A DNA stretch of 64,000 bases from positions 1 through 64,000 of the forward strand of contig JAIPCT010000005.1 in NCBI GenBank assembly GCA_021738065.1, written 5' to 3'. This DNA comes from Burkholderiaceae bacterium (GTDB lineage: Bacteria > Pseudomonadota > Gammaproteobacteria > Burkholderiales > Rhodocyclaceae). Each line of letters starts with the position of its first letter. Position 1 is the first letter of the stretch. A model generated the notes under the pieces. That model did no database searches. It was not told the DNA's origin and worked only from the letters and a program-made list of their open reading frames with translations. Positions 36,926 to 46,942 of this stretch are shown here, piece after piece. The translations under genes and the position numbers were made by a program.

Positions 36926-38574
36926 GCGCGCGTTTCAAAATCCGAAATCGCGCGCTTGCCGGTGCGCTGGCGTGCGCCTTTGCGCTGCCGGGGTTGCCGG
37001 GCAGCGCCCTTGCCCAAACCCCGCCGACGCCCGGCAGTGTGCAGGAGTCGCTGGCGGGTCCGCGCCCATCCGCACCCGCCTCCCCGGCTCAGATCATCCT
37101 GCCTGAGCAGCAAGGCCCCACGCTGCACGATCGCAAAGGCAAACGCTTTCAGGTGCATTCCTTTCGCTTCGTCGGCAACACGGTGTTCCCCGCACAAAGA
37201 CTCAAGCGCGTCATCGAACGTTATCTTGACCTGGAGTTGAATCTCTACGATCTGAATGTCGCCGCCGACGCCGTCACCGAGTTCTATCATGACCGCGGCT
37301 ATTCCCTGGCACGAGCGCTGGTTCCGCCGCAGAAGGTGGAGGATGGCGTGGTGACCATCGCGCTGATTGAAGGCCGGGTTGGCAAGGTGCTGTTTTCCGG
37401 CAACGAGAGCTACAGCGAGGATTTCCTGCGCCTGCAACTGGTGCATATGCCGCAAAACAGCCTGATCGCAAGCGACCGCATGGAACGCACGCTGTTGCTG
37501 CTCAACGATCTGCCCGGCCTCGAGGTGAGGGCAACGCTGGCGCCCGGCGCGGAATTCGGCGCTTCCGATGTGCTGATCAAAGCCGAAGAAAAGCCCGTCG
37601 CACTGACCGCGACCCTGGACAATTTCGGCAACAAGGAAACCGGTGTCAGACGCGCCGATGTCGGCGTTGAACTCAACAACCCTCTGGGTATCGGCGATCA
37701 GTTCAGCGCGCGCGTGGTTGCCACCGAACACTCGCTGATCAAGTTCGGGAAACTGGGCTACAGCCTGCCGATCAACAACGATGGCCTGCGCCTGGCCGCC
37801 GGCTATTCCAAGGCACTCTACGACGTGTCGGGTGACTTCGCGGCGCTCGGCCTCAGCGGATCGGCAAGCACGGCGGATTTCACGCTCAACTACCCGCTGC
37901 AGCGCAGCCGCGGCCGCAACGAAACCCTGTCGCTGGCGTTCAAGACCACGCATCTTGTACAAAAAACCTTCGACGTGGAAACCTCCAACACCCGCGTCCC
38001 GATGCTCAATTTCAGCTATGTGTTCAACCAGATCGGCGAGGACGCCTCGGTCAGCAACCTGTCGACGCAGATCGCCAGCAATTTGCGTCACAACTCCGAT
38101 GGCAGCAGCCAAAACGCGGTGCGCTTCCGGATGGAAGTCGATGGCAACTACCTGCTGCCGCTCGATCGGCAATGGGATGTGTTTCTGCGCGGCGCGTTCA
38201 TGTTCAGTCCGGACAAGCTTCCGGACAGCGAAAAGTATTCAATCGGCGGACCGGGCAGCGTACGCGCCTATCGCTCTTCCGAGTTGCGCGGGGACAGCGG
38301 CGGCCAGTTGACCATGGAGTATCGCCGCAGCCTCAAGATCGGCTCGATGGCGGGCAGTCTGGCGTTCTTTGCCGATACCGGACGCGTGGTGTACAAGGCG
38401 CCGGGATTCGCCAACTCATGGCAGAGCATTTCGGCCTGGGGCGCCGGCATCACGCTGTATCCCACAGCCAAGCTCGTAGTGAAAGTTGAAGCAGCAATTC
38501 AGGGCGGTGGGCGCATGCTTTCCCTGGATGGCAAAAAAGGTCGGTTATGGGCAAGTTTAAGCACAAGCTTCTAG
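36910..38574 (+). CDS. ShlB/FhaC/HecB-type TpsB outer-membrane transporter (start uncertain: 36910 ATG or 36922 GTG)
   Basis: POTRA-type FRFVGNTVFPAQRLKRVIERYLD and C-terminal beta-barrel; adjacent TpsA. Confidence 0.9.
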   Translation: MGGPVSARFKIRNRALAGALACAFALPGLPGSALAQTPPTPGSVQESLAGPRPSAPASPAQIILPEQQGPTLHDRKGKRFQVHSFRFVGNTVFPAQRLKRVIERYLDLELNLYDLNVAADAVTEFYHDRGYSLARALVPPQKVEDGVVTIALIEGRVGKVLFSGNESYSEDFLRLQLVHMPQNSLIASDRMERTLLLLNDLPGLEVRATLAPGAEFGASDVLIKAEEKPVALTATLDNFGNKETGVRRADVGVELNNPLGIGDQFSARVVATEHSLIKFGKLGYSLPINNDGLRLAAGYSKALYDVSGDFAALGLSGSASTADFTLNYPLQRSRGRNETLSLAFKTTHLVQKTFDVETSNTRVPMLNFSYVFNQIGEDASVSNLSTQIASNLRHNSDGSSQNAVRFRMEVDGNYLLPLDRQWDVFLRGAFMFSPDKLPDSEKYSIGGPGSVRAYRSSELRGDSGGQLTMEYRRSLKIGSMAGSLAFFADTGRVVYKAPGFANSWQSISAWGAGITLYPTAKLVVKVEAAIQGGGRMLSLDGKKGRLWASLSTSF

Positions 38575-41500
38575 CCCTCGCGCTGGCCGGCGCTTTCGTG
38601 CCGGTTCAGTCACAGACGGCGGCGCTGCCTGCCGGCGGCCAGGTGCTCGTGCCCGGCTCGGCGACGATCGCCAACCTCGACGCCACGCGCCAGCTCATCA
38701 CCCAGACCAGCGACCGCGCCATCATCAACTGGCAGAGCTTTTCCATCGGCGCCGGCAACAGCGTGCGCTTCGCGCAGCCCTCCGCGTCCTCGGTCATTCT
38801 CAACCGGGTGGTGGGCAACGACCCCTCGTCGATTTTTGGTTCCCTGTCCTCCAACGGCCAGGTCTTTCTCGTCAATCCCAACGGCATCTACTTCGCTCCC
38901 GGCGCCCGCCTCGATGTCGGCGGCCTGGTCGCCAGCACGCTGAGCATCGGCGACAACGATTTCATGGCCGGCCGCTACCACTTCGAAAAAGTCGGCGCTG
39001 GCGATACGGCGAGCATCATCAACGAAGGCATCATCAAGGCCCGCGAAAACGGTTACGTCGTGCTGGCCGGCGACTATGTCGCCAATCGCGGCGTGGTCGA
39101 GGCGCGACTGGGCACCGTGCTGCTCGGCTCCGGCAATCGCATGACGCTCGATGTGGTCGGCGACAGCCTGATCAATTACACGGTGAGCGAACGCAATGTG
39201 GCGGCGCTGGCCGGTGTCGCCAACAGCGGCCAATTGCTGGCCGATGGCGGACGCGTGGTGATGACTGCCTCCACCGCGCGCAGCCTCGCCGCGACTGCCG
39301 TCAATAACAGCGGCCTGATTCAGGCGCACGGCGTCGAAGAACGCGGCGGCGCGGTGTATCTGCTGGCGGACGCCGGCAACATCGCGCTGGAATCCACGTC
39401 AATGATCGACGTCTCCGGTGATCGCGGCGGCGGCACGGTTTTGGTCGGCGGCAACTTTCATGGCGCCGGGCCGGAAGTCAATGCCGCCAAAGTATATGCC
39501 GCCGCCGGTTCAAGCATCAATGCCGACGCCATCGAGAACGGTCGTGGCGGCAATGTCGCCATCTGGTCCGAAGACGCCACCTACTCTTACGGCAGTATCT
39601 CGGCGCGCGGCGGACGTTTGGGTGGAGACGGCGGGTTCGTCGAAACCTCCGGCAAGAATCGCCTGGCGGTAACGGGTCGTGTTGACACCAGCGCCGCAAA
39701 AGGCAGCTACGGCACCTGGTTGCTCGACCCGACGAACATTGAAGTCAAGGCCGGCGGCGAGGCGCTCGTCACGCTCACTGAAGTGGATGCGTTTACGGAT
39801 GTCGATGTCGGGGGCGACAGTCTCAATATCATCGACAACGCATTGATCAACGCGGCGGCAACCAATGTCGTCTTGCAGGCAAACAACAACATCACCTTTA
39901 CCGATGCGGTTGCCATTGCCGCCGCTGGTGTCGGCCTGACCGCGCAAGCCGGCAACAGCATTGCCGTCAATGCTGCGATCACGACAAACAACGGGGCGAT
40001 TACGCTTAGCGCGAACGATCCGGGTGGAACGCGTGTGGCGAGTGGCAGCATCACCGGAATCGGCGCGCTCAATGCGGGGACCGCAGGGATCACCGCGACA
40101 ACCAATGGCGGGACCGGCACGATCAATCTCAGCGGCAATCTGGCTGCCGGAGCCGCTTCGAGTTTTTCCACGGCAGGCGCAATCACGCTGGGTACCTTGA
40201 ACCTCGGAAACAATTTGACAGCGACGTCGACCGGCGCACTCAATCTGGGATCCGGCACCATCGGCGGCGCGCTCAACGCGAGTTCCAACGGTGGCGCGAT
40301 CACGCAGGCGGGAGTCCTGACAGTCACCGGGACATCAACACTCAACGCCGGCACCGGAGCAATCACGCTGACGCAGAACAACGATTTTGGCGGCACGGTG
40401 AATCTCAGCAAAACCGGTGGTAGTGCAGTGCAGATCACCGATGCCAATGCGCTGACACTGGGATCGGTGAATGTCGGCGGCAGCCTGACGGCCATCTCGA
40501 ACGGCGCCCTCAACCTAGGCAGCGGCACCATCGGCGGCACGCTCAACGCCACGTCCAACAATGGCGCCATCACCCAAGCCGGAGCCTTGTCCATTGGCGG
40601 AGCCTCAACGGTGAACGCCGGTACGGCCGCCATCACGCTCAACACGGCCGGCAACGACTTTGGCGACACGGTGAGCTTGACCAGCACCGGGGCCAGCGCC
40701 ATCCAGCTCAGGGACGCCAACGCTCTGAAACTCGGCGCTGTGAGCACGGCGGGAGGCGACATCACCTTGCAATCCGGCGGCCTGATGACGCTGCAGAACA
40801 CCATAAACACCGGCGGCGCCACCACGCTGACGCTGAATGCCGGCGGCGGCATCAGCCAGACCGGCGGCAGCATCACGGCAAATGGGCTGCAATTGCTGGG
40901 GTCGGGTACCCAGACCCTGAACATGATCGCGAACAACGTCGCGACGATCGCGGCCGATGTCAGCGGATCGATCATCTACAAGGATGCCGATGCCTTGGCC
41001 GTCGGTACCGCCGGCGCGACCAATGGCATCAACACACATGGCAATGGTTTGCGCTTCAGCGTCGAAGGGATTTCGCAAACTCAGGCCATCAACACGAGCT
41101 CGCTTGATTTGTATGTCAGAAACGCAGGAGCTGTGACTCTGTCCCATGCCGGCAACAGCATCGCCTACCTTGCCGCTGCAACCTCCGGCGCGCTCACCCT
41201 CAACAACACTGCCGCCAGTCTCTACATCACGACGCTGACCAATCCCGACGGCCCGACCGGCGGCGTCAATACCGGCGGCAACAACTTCAATCTGACAACC
41301 AATAATCTCTGGCTGGGCCAGAACGACACCAGCTTCGGCGGGGTGAATGTCGGCGCCGGCACCTTCGATCTCACGGCAAACCAGACCCTGCAATACCAGA
41401 ACGCCAAGATCACCGCTGACAAACTGGTGGTGCATGCCAGCGGCTACACCGGCCTCTCGGGAACGCGCGGCAGCATCAACACCCTGGCCCTGGCATCGAC

Positions 41501-44500
41501 CGGAGGCAACTTCGACATCCGGAATGACAAATCACTGAGTGTTGGTGCGGTGAATAGCACGGCAGGATTGGTGTCGGGGCTGACCACCGCCAACGGACAC
41601 GCCAAGATAGACGCCTGGGGCAACATCACGCTCACCAATAATGTCAGCACCGGCAGCGGCCATCTCGGCCTGTTTGCGCCCTGGTATGGCACCCTCGATC
41701 TGAACAATCGGGACTTCTCCAACATCGGCGGCCTTGGACTGCAGGCCGGTGCCGTGACGAATTTTATCGGCACGCCCGGCGGCAGCCCGGGCGGCGCAGG
41801 AGCGATCGTCGCCAGCCCGCTCAAGTGGCTCGCCGCCGATATACCCGGTGCCTTCCGTTTCCAGGCGGCGAACGAACTCACCATCGGCAACGTCTGGGGC
41901 CTGCTCGGCCTCAAGGCGACCGGCGATATCTGGCTGACCACGGGCGTGTTCGGTGCCAGCGGTAGCTTCGCCGCATTCAATCCGGCAACAACGCCGACCG
42001 ACTATCGCGATGCGACGACAGGCAAGAGCCGCGCCGGCCTGATGATCGATGAGGCCATTTCGACGCCGGGAAACAGCATCTACCTGCAGTCGAGTTCCGG
42101 TATCTCGGAGTGGAATGTCGATAACACGGTAACGCCAGTCGCCGCACGCCACGGCGCCAAAATCGTTGGCGCCAATCTGTTGGTTTCGGGCGACGGCTAT
42201 TTCGACATGCAGGGGATAGACAACGCCGTCACCTCCATCGCCGCCAACGTCAATGGCAGTTTCAATTTCACCAACTCGACGCTGCTCTACATCAACGACT
42301 TGTGGTTTTCCTGGAACCTGGTACCTCAAGTCCATCTCACCGGAATCACCACCCGTGCCGACACCATCATTTCCGGCAGCGTCGCCGGCGGCGATGCCCA
42401 GTACAACCAGCACAACATCCAGATTACCGCGGCCGATAATCCTGGTGGCAATAACTGGGCACTGGCCATCGGTAAAAGTATCGTCGCCGACAGAAAAGGC
42501 GGCGCCAGCGTCACCCTGGCGGTGGCGGCCAGCGACACCCACAAGGACGCCAGGGCATGGACCTTCGGCGGAGCCGTAGTGGACGCATCCACGTTGATCC
42601 TGAGCGCCGGCGACAACCGGGGCACATTCGACCTGGACACCAACGTGAATGCCCTGGCTGCCGCCGGCGGGCAGAAAGCCGAAGTCAGAAACATCTCAAC
42701 CGCCCGGCTCGACGTACTCGGCCTGGGCACCGCCGCGGGTGGCGGCACGCCGACACCGATCCGCGACTTCTATCTGACGACCCGTGGCGACATGCTGCTG
42801 CTTGGCGGCAAGTCGCAAGGCAAATATCTGCAATTGCGCGCCAACAACCTGACGGTGTTCGGCGCGATGGATGTCGCCGACGGTGCGTCGATCTTGCTGC
42901 AACCCTACGACATGAGCCGTCAGGTGGGCATCCACAACGCCACCGACTGGGATGGTTTCACCGCGCAGACCGACTACAGCCGCGATTTGTTCCAGCAGTT
43001 CAGCCAGACCGCTACGTTCTTTGTTGGCTCGACGCCTGCAGCGATGAATCAGGACGCGTCGGTACCCAGCGGTTCCAAGAACCTCGTCCTCAGCGGCAAC
43101 ATCCATATCGGCGCCGATTCTGACAACGGGCTCAAGATGGGCTATCGCAGCCTATCCGCTGAAACCACCGGCACCATCACGGCCCACCCGATGGGTGATG
43201 TCTATAACCTGCGATTGGTGGCACCGACTGTCTATGCCTACGGCTTCAATGTCACGGGCGACGAACTCTACCTGGTTGCCAATTCGCTGAACCTCCCGAA
43301 CAGCGCCGCATCCTACAAGATGCCGAACAAAGCAACAGTTCTGCTACAACCATACACTGCCGGGACAGTCTGGGTCGGCAATAGAGATCCAGCCTGGTCG
43401 TGGGAGACGCAATACAGTTGGGCGTTTCTGGACAAGCTTGCCAACGCCGGCAACATCACCATCGGCGGCACAACCGACCGGCCGTTTACCAATGGAATTC
43501 ACTTTGCCTACGACTACGGTTTTCACCGACTGTCGAACAGGCTTACTTTTTCCACCACGAGCTATGTGGACACCAACAACGGGACCAAACAGTTCGGTCG
43601 CGACTGGACCGTGGCCTCATGGAATGCCAGCACGACACCTCTGACCTATCCGCTGCTGGAGCGGGTTGAGTCCTATTATCAGACTCTTTTCTGGAACCCC
43701 TACTCGGCCACCCGCAGCACCGCTGTCGCTCCGACGCTGTTTGGCCATGGCCGTGCCGGCGGCGTCTGGCGAGGCTGCCTCAGCCTGACGACGTGCACCG
43801 GCACCAATCCATCGACCCCGACCGGAAACACGTCGCCGGGCACGGGTGGCGGTGGTACCGGTGGCGGTGGTAGCGGCGCCGGCGGCACCGGTCCCGGTAC
43901 CGCCCCTACCCCGGGCGCTCCGCCGCTGCCGCCGGCACCGCCACCAAGCACCACGACGACGGTCACCCCGACCCCTTCGCCGATTACACCAAGCACGCCC
44001 ACGACGCCCGTCACGCCCGTCACGCCGCCAGTGACCCCGCCCCATCCCGGTGATGCGGGTGCTGGTGGCTCGACCGGAGGCACTGGGTCTACGACCGACC
44101 CCGGGGCCGGCCTGGGCGGGGGTGGCAGCGGCTCGGGATCTGGCTCCGGTGGTGGATCGGGCTCCGGTGGTGGATCGGGTTCCGGTGGTGGTTCGGGTTC
44201 CGGTGGTGGTTCGGGTTCCGGTGGTGGTTCGGGCTCCGGCTCGGGATCTGGCGGTGGTTCTGGATCGGGATCGGGTTCCGATGGTAGTTCCGGCTCGAGC
44301 TCCAGCGACGGGGCCGGTTCGGGTGGTGGCTCGGGCTCCGGTTCCGGTGGTGGATCAGGTTCCGGCTCGGGGTCTGGCGGTGGTTCTGGGTCAGGTTCCG
44401 ACGGCAGTTCCGGTTCGAGTTCCAGCGATGGCTCCGGATCGAGTGGCGGTTCGAGTTCCAGCGATGGCTCCGGATCGAGTGGCGGTTCGAGCTCCAGCGA

Positions 44501-45266
44501 TGGTTCCGGATCGAGCGGCGGTTCGAGCTCCAGCGACGGGTCCGGATCGAGCGGCGGTTCGAGCTCCAGCGACGGTTCCGGATCAAGTGGCGGTTCGGGT
44601 TCCAGCGACGGGTCCGGATCGAGTGGCGGTTCGAGTTCCAGCGACGGGTCCGGATCGAGTGGCGGTTCGAGCTCCAGCGACGGGTCCGGATCGAGTGGTG
44701 GCTCAAGTTCCAGTGACGGTTCCGGATCGGGCGGCGGTTCGAGCTCCAGCGACGGTTCCGGATCGAGCGGCGGTTCGAGTTCCAGCGACGGGTCCGGATC
44801 GAGCGACGGATCAGATTCAAGCGGTGGTTCCAGTTCCGGCGATAGCTCAGGTTCAAGTGGTGCGGCCAGTTCCGACGGTTCGGGCTCCGCCAGTGATGAC
44901 GGCGGTTCGAGCGGCAGCTCGGGACGAGACAAGGACAGCGGCGGAAGCAGCAGCGCTGACAATCAAGGCGGCATGGGTTCCAGCGAAAGCAACGGCGAGA
45001 CCGGCGGCTTGTCAGAGGGTGGATCCTCCTCTGGTAGCAGTTCGTCAAGCTCCACGGGCGCCGGCACCGGTGCGGTTACCGTTGATGGCCAGACCTTGTG
45101 CATTGGGCAACAAGGCGGCACTCAAAATCAGGAGCTGCCCGATCAGGGAGGCACGCTAGCGAACAAGCCGCTGGTCGATGTGCACAACGGCGGCGTGAAC
45201 ATGGAAAGCGACTGTAGTCGACAAGCCGCGGCGGTAACGGCCTCAGCAGGGGGAGGCGGACAGTGA
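38547..45266 (+). CDS. Filamentous hemagglutinin-type TpsA adhesin
   Basis: TPS domain: LPAGGQVLVPGSATI...SDRAIINWQSFSIGAGNSVRFAQPSASSVILNRVVGNDPSSIFGSLSSNGQVFLVNPNGIYFAPGA; long beta-helical region; Gly/Ser tail. Confidence 0.94.
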   Translation: MGKFKHKLLALALAGAFVPVQSQTAALPAGGQVLVPGSATIANLDATRQLITQTSDRAIINWQSFSIGAGNSVRFAQPSASSVILNRVVGNDPSSIFGSLSSNGQVFLVNPNGIYFAPGARLDVGGLVASTLSIGDNDFMAGRYHFEKVGAGDTASIINEGIIKARENGYVVLAGDYVANRGVVEARLGTVLLGSGNRMTLDVVGDSLINYTVSERNVAALAGVANSGQLLADGGRVVMTASTARSLAATAVNNSGLIQAHGVEERGGAVYLLADAGNIALESTSMIDVSGDRGGGTVLVGGNFHGAGPEVNAAKVYAAAGSSINADAIENGRGGNVAIWSEDATYSYGSISARGGRLGGDGGFVETSGKNRLAVTGRVDTSAAKGSYGTWLLDPTNIEVKAGGEALVTLTEVDAFTDVDVGGDSLNIIDNALINAAATNVVLQANNNITFTDAVAIAAAGVGLTAQAGNSIAVNAAITTNNGAITLSANDPGGTRVASGSITGIGALNAGTAGITATTNGGTGTINLSGNLAAGAASSFSTAGAITLGTLNLGNNLTATSTGALNLGSGTIGGALNASSNGGAITQAGVLTVTGTSTLNAGTGAITLTQNNDFGGTVNLSKTGGSAVQITDANALTLGSVNVGGSLTAISNGALNLGSGTIGGTLNATSNNGAITQAGALSIGGASTVNAGTAAITLNTAGNDFGDTVSLTSTGASAIQLRDANALKLGAVSTAGGDITLQSGGLMTLQNTINTGGATTLTLNAGGGISQTGGSITANGLQLLGSGTQTLNMIANNVATIAADVSGSIIYKDADALAVGTAGATNGINTHGNGLRFSVEGISQTQAINTSSLDLYVRNAGAVTLSHAGNSIAYLAAATSGALTLNNTAASLYITTLTNPDGPTGGVNTGGNNFNLTTNNLWLGQNDTSFGGVNVGAGTFDLTANQTLQYQNAKITADKLVVHASGYTGLSGTRGSINTLALASTGGNFDIRNDKSLSVGAVNSTAGLVSGLTTANGHAKIDAWGNITLTNNVSTGSGHLGLFAPWYGTLDLNNRDFSNIGGLGLQAGAVTNFIGTPGGSPGGAGAIVASPLKWLAADIPGAFRFQAANELTIGNVWGLLGLKATGDIWLTTGVFGASGSFAAFNPATTPTDYRDATTGKSRAGLMIDEAISTPGNSIYLQSSSGISEWNVDNTVTPVAARHGAKIVGANLLVSGDGYFDMQGIDNAVTSIAANVNGSFNFTNSTLLYINDLWFSWNLVPQVHLTGITTRADTIISGSVAGGDAQYNQHNIQITAADNPGGNNWALAIGKSIVADRKGGASVTLAVAASDTHKDARAWTFGGAVVDASTLILSAGDNRGTFDLDTNVNALAAAGGQKAEVRNISTARLDVLGLGTAAGGGTPTPIRDFYLTTRGDMLLLGGKSQGKYLQLRANNLTVFGAMDVADGASILLQPYDMSRQVGIHNATDWDGFTAQTDYSRDLFQQFSQTATFFVGSTPAAMNQDASVPSGSKNLVLSGNIHIGADSDNGLKMGYRSLSAETTGTITAHPMGDVYNLRLVAPTVYAYGFNVTGDELYLVANSLNLPNSAASYKMPNKATVLLQPYTAGTVWVGNRDPAWSWETQYSWAFLDKLANAGNITIGGTTDRPFTNGIHFAYDYGFHRLSNRLTFSTTSYVDTNNGTKQFGRDWTVASWNASTTPLTYPLLERVESYYQTLFWNPYSATRSTAVAPTLFGHGRAGGVWRGCLSLTTCTGTNPSTPTGNTSPGTGGGGTGGGGSGAGGTGPGTAPTPGAPPLPPAPPPSTTTTVTPTPSPITPSTPTTPVTPVTPPVTPPHPGDAGAGGSTGGTGSTTDPGAGLGGGGSGSGSGSGGGSGSGGGSGSGGGSGSGGGSGSGGGSGSGSGSGGGSGSGSGSDGSSGSSSSDGAGSGGGSGSGSGGGSGSGSGSGGGSGSGSDGSSGSSSSDGSGSSGGSSSSDGSGSSGGSSSSDGSGSSGGSSSSDGSGSSGGSSSSDGSGSSGGSGSSDGSGSSGGSSSSDGSGSSGGSSSSDGSGSSGGSSSSDGSGSGGGSSSSDGSGSSGGSSSSDGSGSSDGSDSSGGSSSGDSSGSSGAASSDGSGSASDDGGSSGSSGRDKDSGGSSSADNQGGMGSSESNGETGGLSEGGSSSGSSSSSSTGAGTGAVTVDGQTLCIGQQGGTQNQELPDQGGTLANKPLVDVHNGGVNMESDCSRQAAAVTASAGGGGQ
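38987..39012 (+). repeat. KSRRW-type dispersed repeat copy 10 (inside TpsA)
   Basis: aaaagtcggcgctggcgatacggcga, read as KVGAGDTA; consensus match. Confidence 0.85.
44433..44808 (+). repeat. ~36-bp tandem repeat (GGSSSSDGSGSS), about 10 units, in TpsA tail
   Basis: tccggatcgagtggcggttcgagttccagcgacgg repeated with minor variation. Confidence 0.9.
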
Positions 45267-45304
45267 TTCTGTTGACGCGCAGCTTGCGCGGATCGTGCGA
45301 TTGT

Positions 45305-45850
45305 CTAGTTCGGACTGTAGCGAGGCAACGCAGGCTTGCCATCGCTATCGGTAGTCACTGGCGCTTTCACTTCCGGATTGACGCTGACCACGAAAAAGTA
45401 GAGACCGAGAAGCGCGAGTGGCAAGGCTACGGCTGTCACCAGCAGGCTGGTCGGATTGGGCGCAGGTGGCGGACCGAATCGGTTGGCGAGTTTTTTGCCG
45501 GGAATGAAAAGCAGAGCCAGGGTGACGAACGGTATCAGCACCAGAAGCGACCACCAGCCACTGAGATCGAAATCGTGCAGCCGACGTATGCTCATGACGA
45601 ACACGATGAGCGGGAACATCACGTTCTTGACCAGAATGAAACTCGTGACCGATATCAGCTTGCTCAATGTCGTCGGCAGCAACAACCCGACAAGGTAGAT
45701 GAAAACCAGCATGAAACCGCAAGCCAGCATCGCCCCGAGAATGTAGACGAAGTAACGCACGCGACCGACGCGGTCGGAAAGCGAAAAGAATTGCGCCGTG
45801 GTGGATTCGACGCTCGATCTGCTAGCAGGCGGGAGGGTTTCGTTTTCCAA
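45305..45850 (-). CDS. DUF805 family membrane protein
   Basis: FFSLSDRVGRVRYFVYIL...IRRLHDFDLSGWWSLLVLIP: DUF805 motif. Confidence 0.85.
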   Translation of the reverse strand: MENETLPPASRSSVESTTAQFFSLSDRVGRVRYFVYILGAMLACGFMLVFIYLVGLLLPTTLSKLISVTSFILVKNVMFPLIVFVMSIRRLHDFDLSGWWSLLVLIPFVTLALLFIPGKKLANRFGPPPAPNPTSLLVTAVALPLALLGLYFFVVSVNPEVKAPVTTDSDGKPALPRYSPN

Positions 45851-45981
45851 GGCGATCGATTGAAACGAGGAGTCGCGCTCGCGACTCCTGACTATTCAGG
45901 AGGGATGCGGGTGATTCTACCTTGTACGGTTCTTGCGTTATCATGTTCTCTCAATGTCACGGAGTTCGACTCCGAACGCGC

Positions 45982-46446
45982 ATGAACCAAGATATCACAG
46001 CGGAATTTCAGCAGCGATTTCCAGGCGTCAGCGGCGAGTTGGGGCCGGAAAACCTTGCCCGACTCCTGGCGGCATGCACAGTGGTTGATTTGCCTCCGCG
46101 TCGCAAATTGTTCCGGGATCGCATGCCTGCCGAATCTCTGTACCTGGTGCTGGAGGGAGAATTGCTGGCTTCAGTCGAGGATGGCGGCAAGACACTTGAA
46201 GTCGGCCATATCAAGCCTGGCGACTGGCTGGGCGAAGTCGCTGTATTGAGTGGCGAAATGCTGGCCAGTTCAACCGTATCCACGGTCACCCGCTGCCGCG
46301 CCTTGAAGATTCACTATCGAGATTTTGAAAATCTCGTGATTCACGATGAAGACATTTCTCCCGTGCTGCTTGAGCAACTCGTCGATTTGCTCGCCGAACG
46401 CTTGCGCGAATCGAATGCTACCGCTGCCAAGTTGAACTCGCCATGA
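45982..46446 (+). CDS. Cyclic nucleotide-binding domain protein
   Basis: LYLVLEGELLASVEDGGKTLEVGHIKPGDWLGEVAVLSGE. Confidence 0.85.
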   Translation: MNQDITAEFQQRFPGVSGELGPENLARLLAACTVVDLPPRRKLFRDRMPAESLYLVLEGELLASVEDGGKTLEVGHIKPGDWLGEVAVLSGEMLASSTVSTVTRCRALKIHYRDFENLVIHDEDISPVLLEQLVDLLAERLRESNATAAKLNSP

Positions 46447-46937
46447 ATGATCTGCGCGGCTTTCTGCATGCCCTTCCCGCCTTTGAGCGCTTCAACGAAA
46501 AGCAGCTTGATATCCTGATCGGTCAATTGCGCCTGAAAGACTTTGAACCGGGGCATCAATTCGTCACTCAGGACAGTCAGGGGACGGCGCTGTACATCAT
46601 TGTTTCGGGCACTGTCGAAGTCACTCGTCACAAGTCCTCGGAAGGTCCGGAAGAAGAATTCAAGGATGCCCGCGACGGCGAACTGATAGGGCTGTTGTCC
46701 CTGGTGAGCAATATGCCTTCGCCTGAAACCTGCACCGCCAAAACCAAAGTGGTCGCCGCGGAACTGACGGCCGAACGGTTTCACGCACTCTATCTGCGGG
46801 CGCCGAATGTCGGACATCAGTTGCAGTACATGGTTGCAGTCCAGCTTGCGCGTGATTTGCAGGAAGCCAACAAAGGCTTGCGCAAAGGCCTGTCGCGACA
46901 GAAACCTGCTTCATTGCTGGAGCGCCTGTTCGGCTGA
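46443..46937 (+). CDS. Cyclic nucleotide-binding domain protein
   Basis: ALYIIVSGTVEVTRHKS...DGELIGLLSLVSNMPSPETCTAKTKV; ATGA overlap with previous gene. Confidence 0.82.
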   Translation: MNDLRGFLHALPAFERFNEKQLDILIGQLRLKDFEPGHQFVTQDSQGTALYIIVSGTVEVTRHKSSEGPEEEFKDARDGELIGLLSLVSNMPSPETCTAKTKVVAAELTAERFHALYLRAPNVGHQLQYMVAVQLARDLQEANKGLRKGLSRQKPASLLERLFG

Positions 46938-46942
46938 GTTTT

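Noticed and set aside
43700-44962. Pro/Glu-rich 420-aa minus ORF and 369-aa Val/Ala/Arg ORF over the TpsA tail
   Set aside because: Out-of-frame readings of the Gly/Ser repeat DNA.
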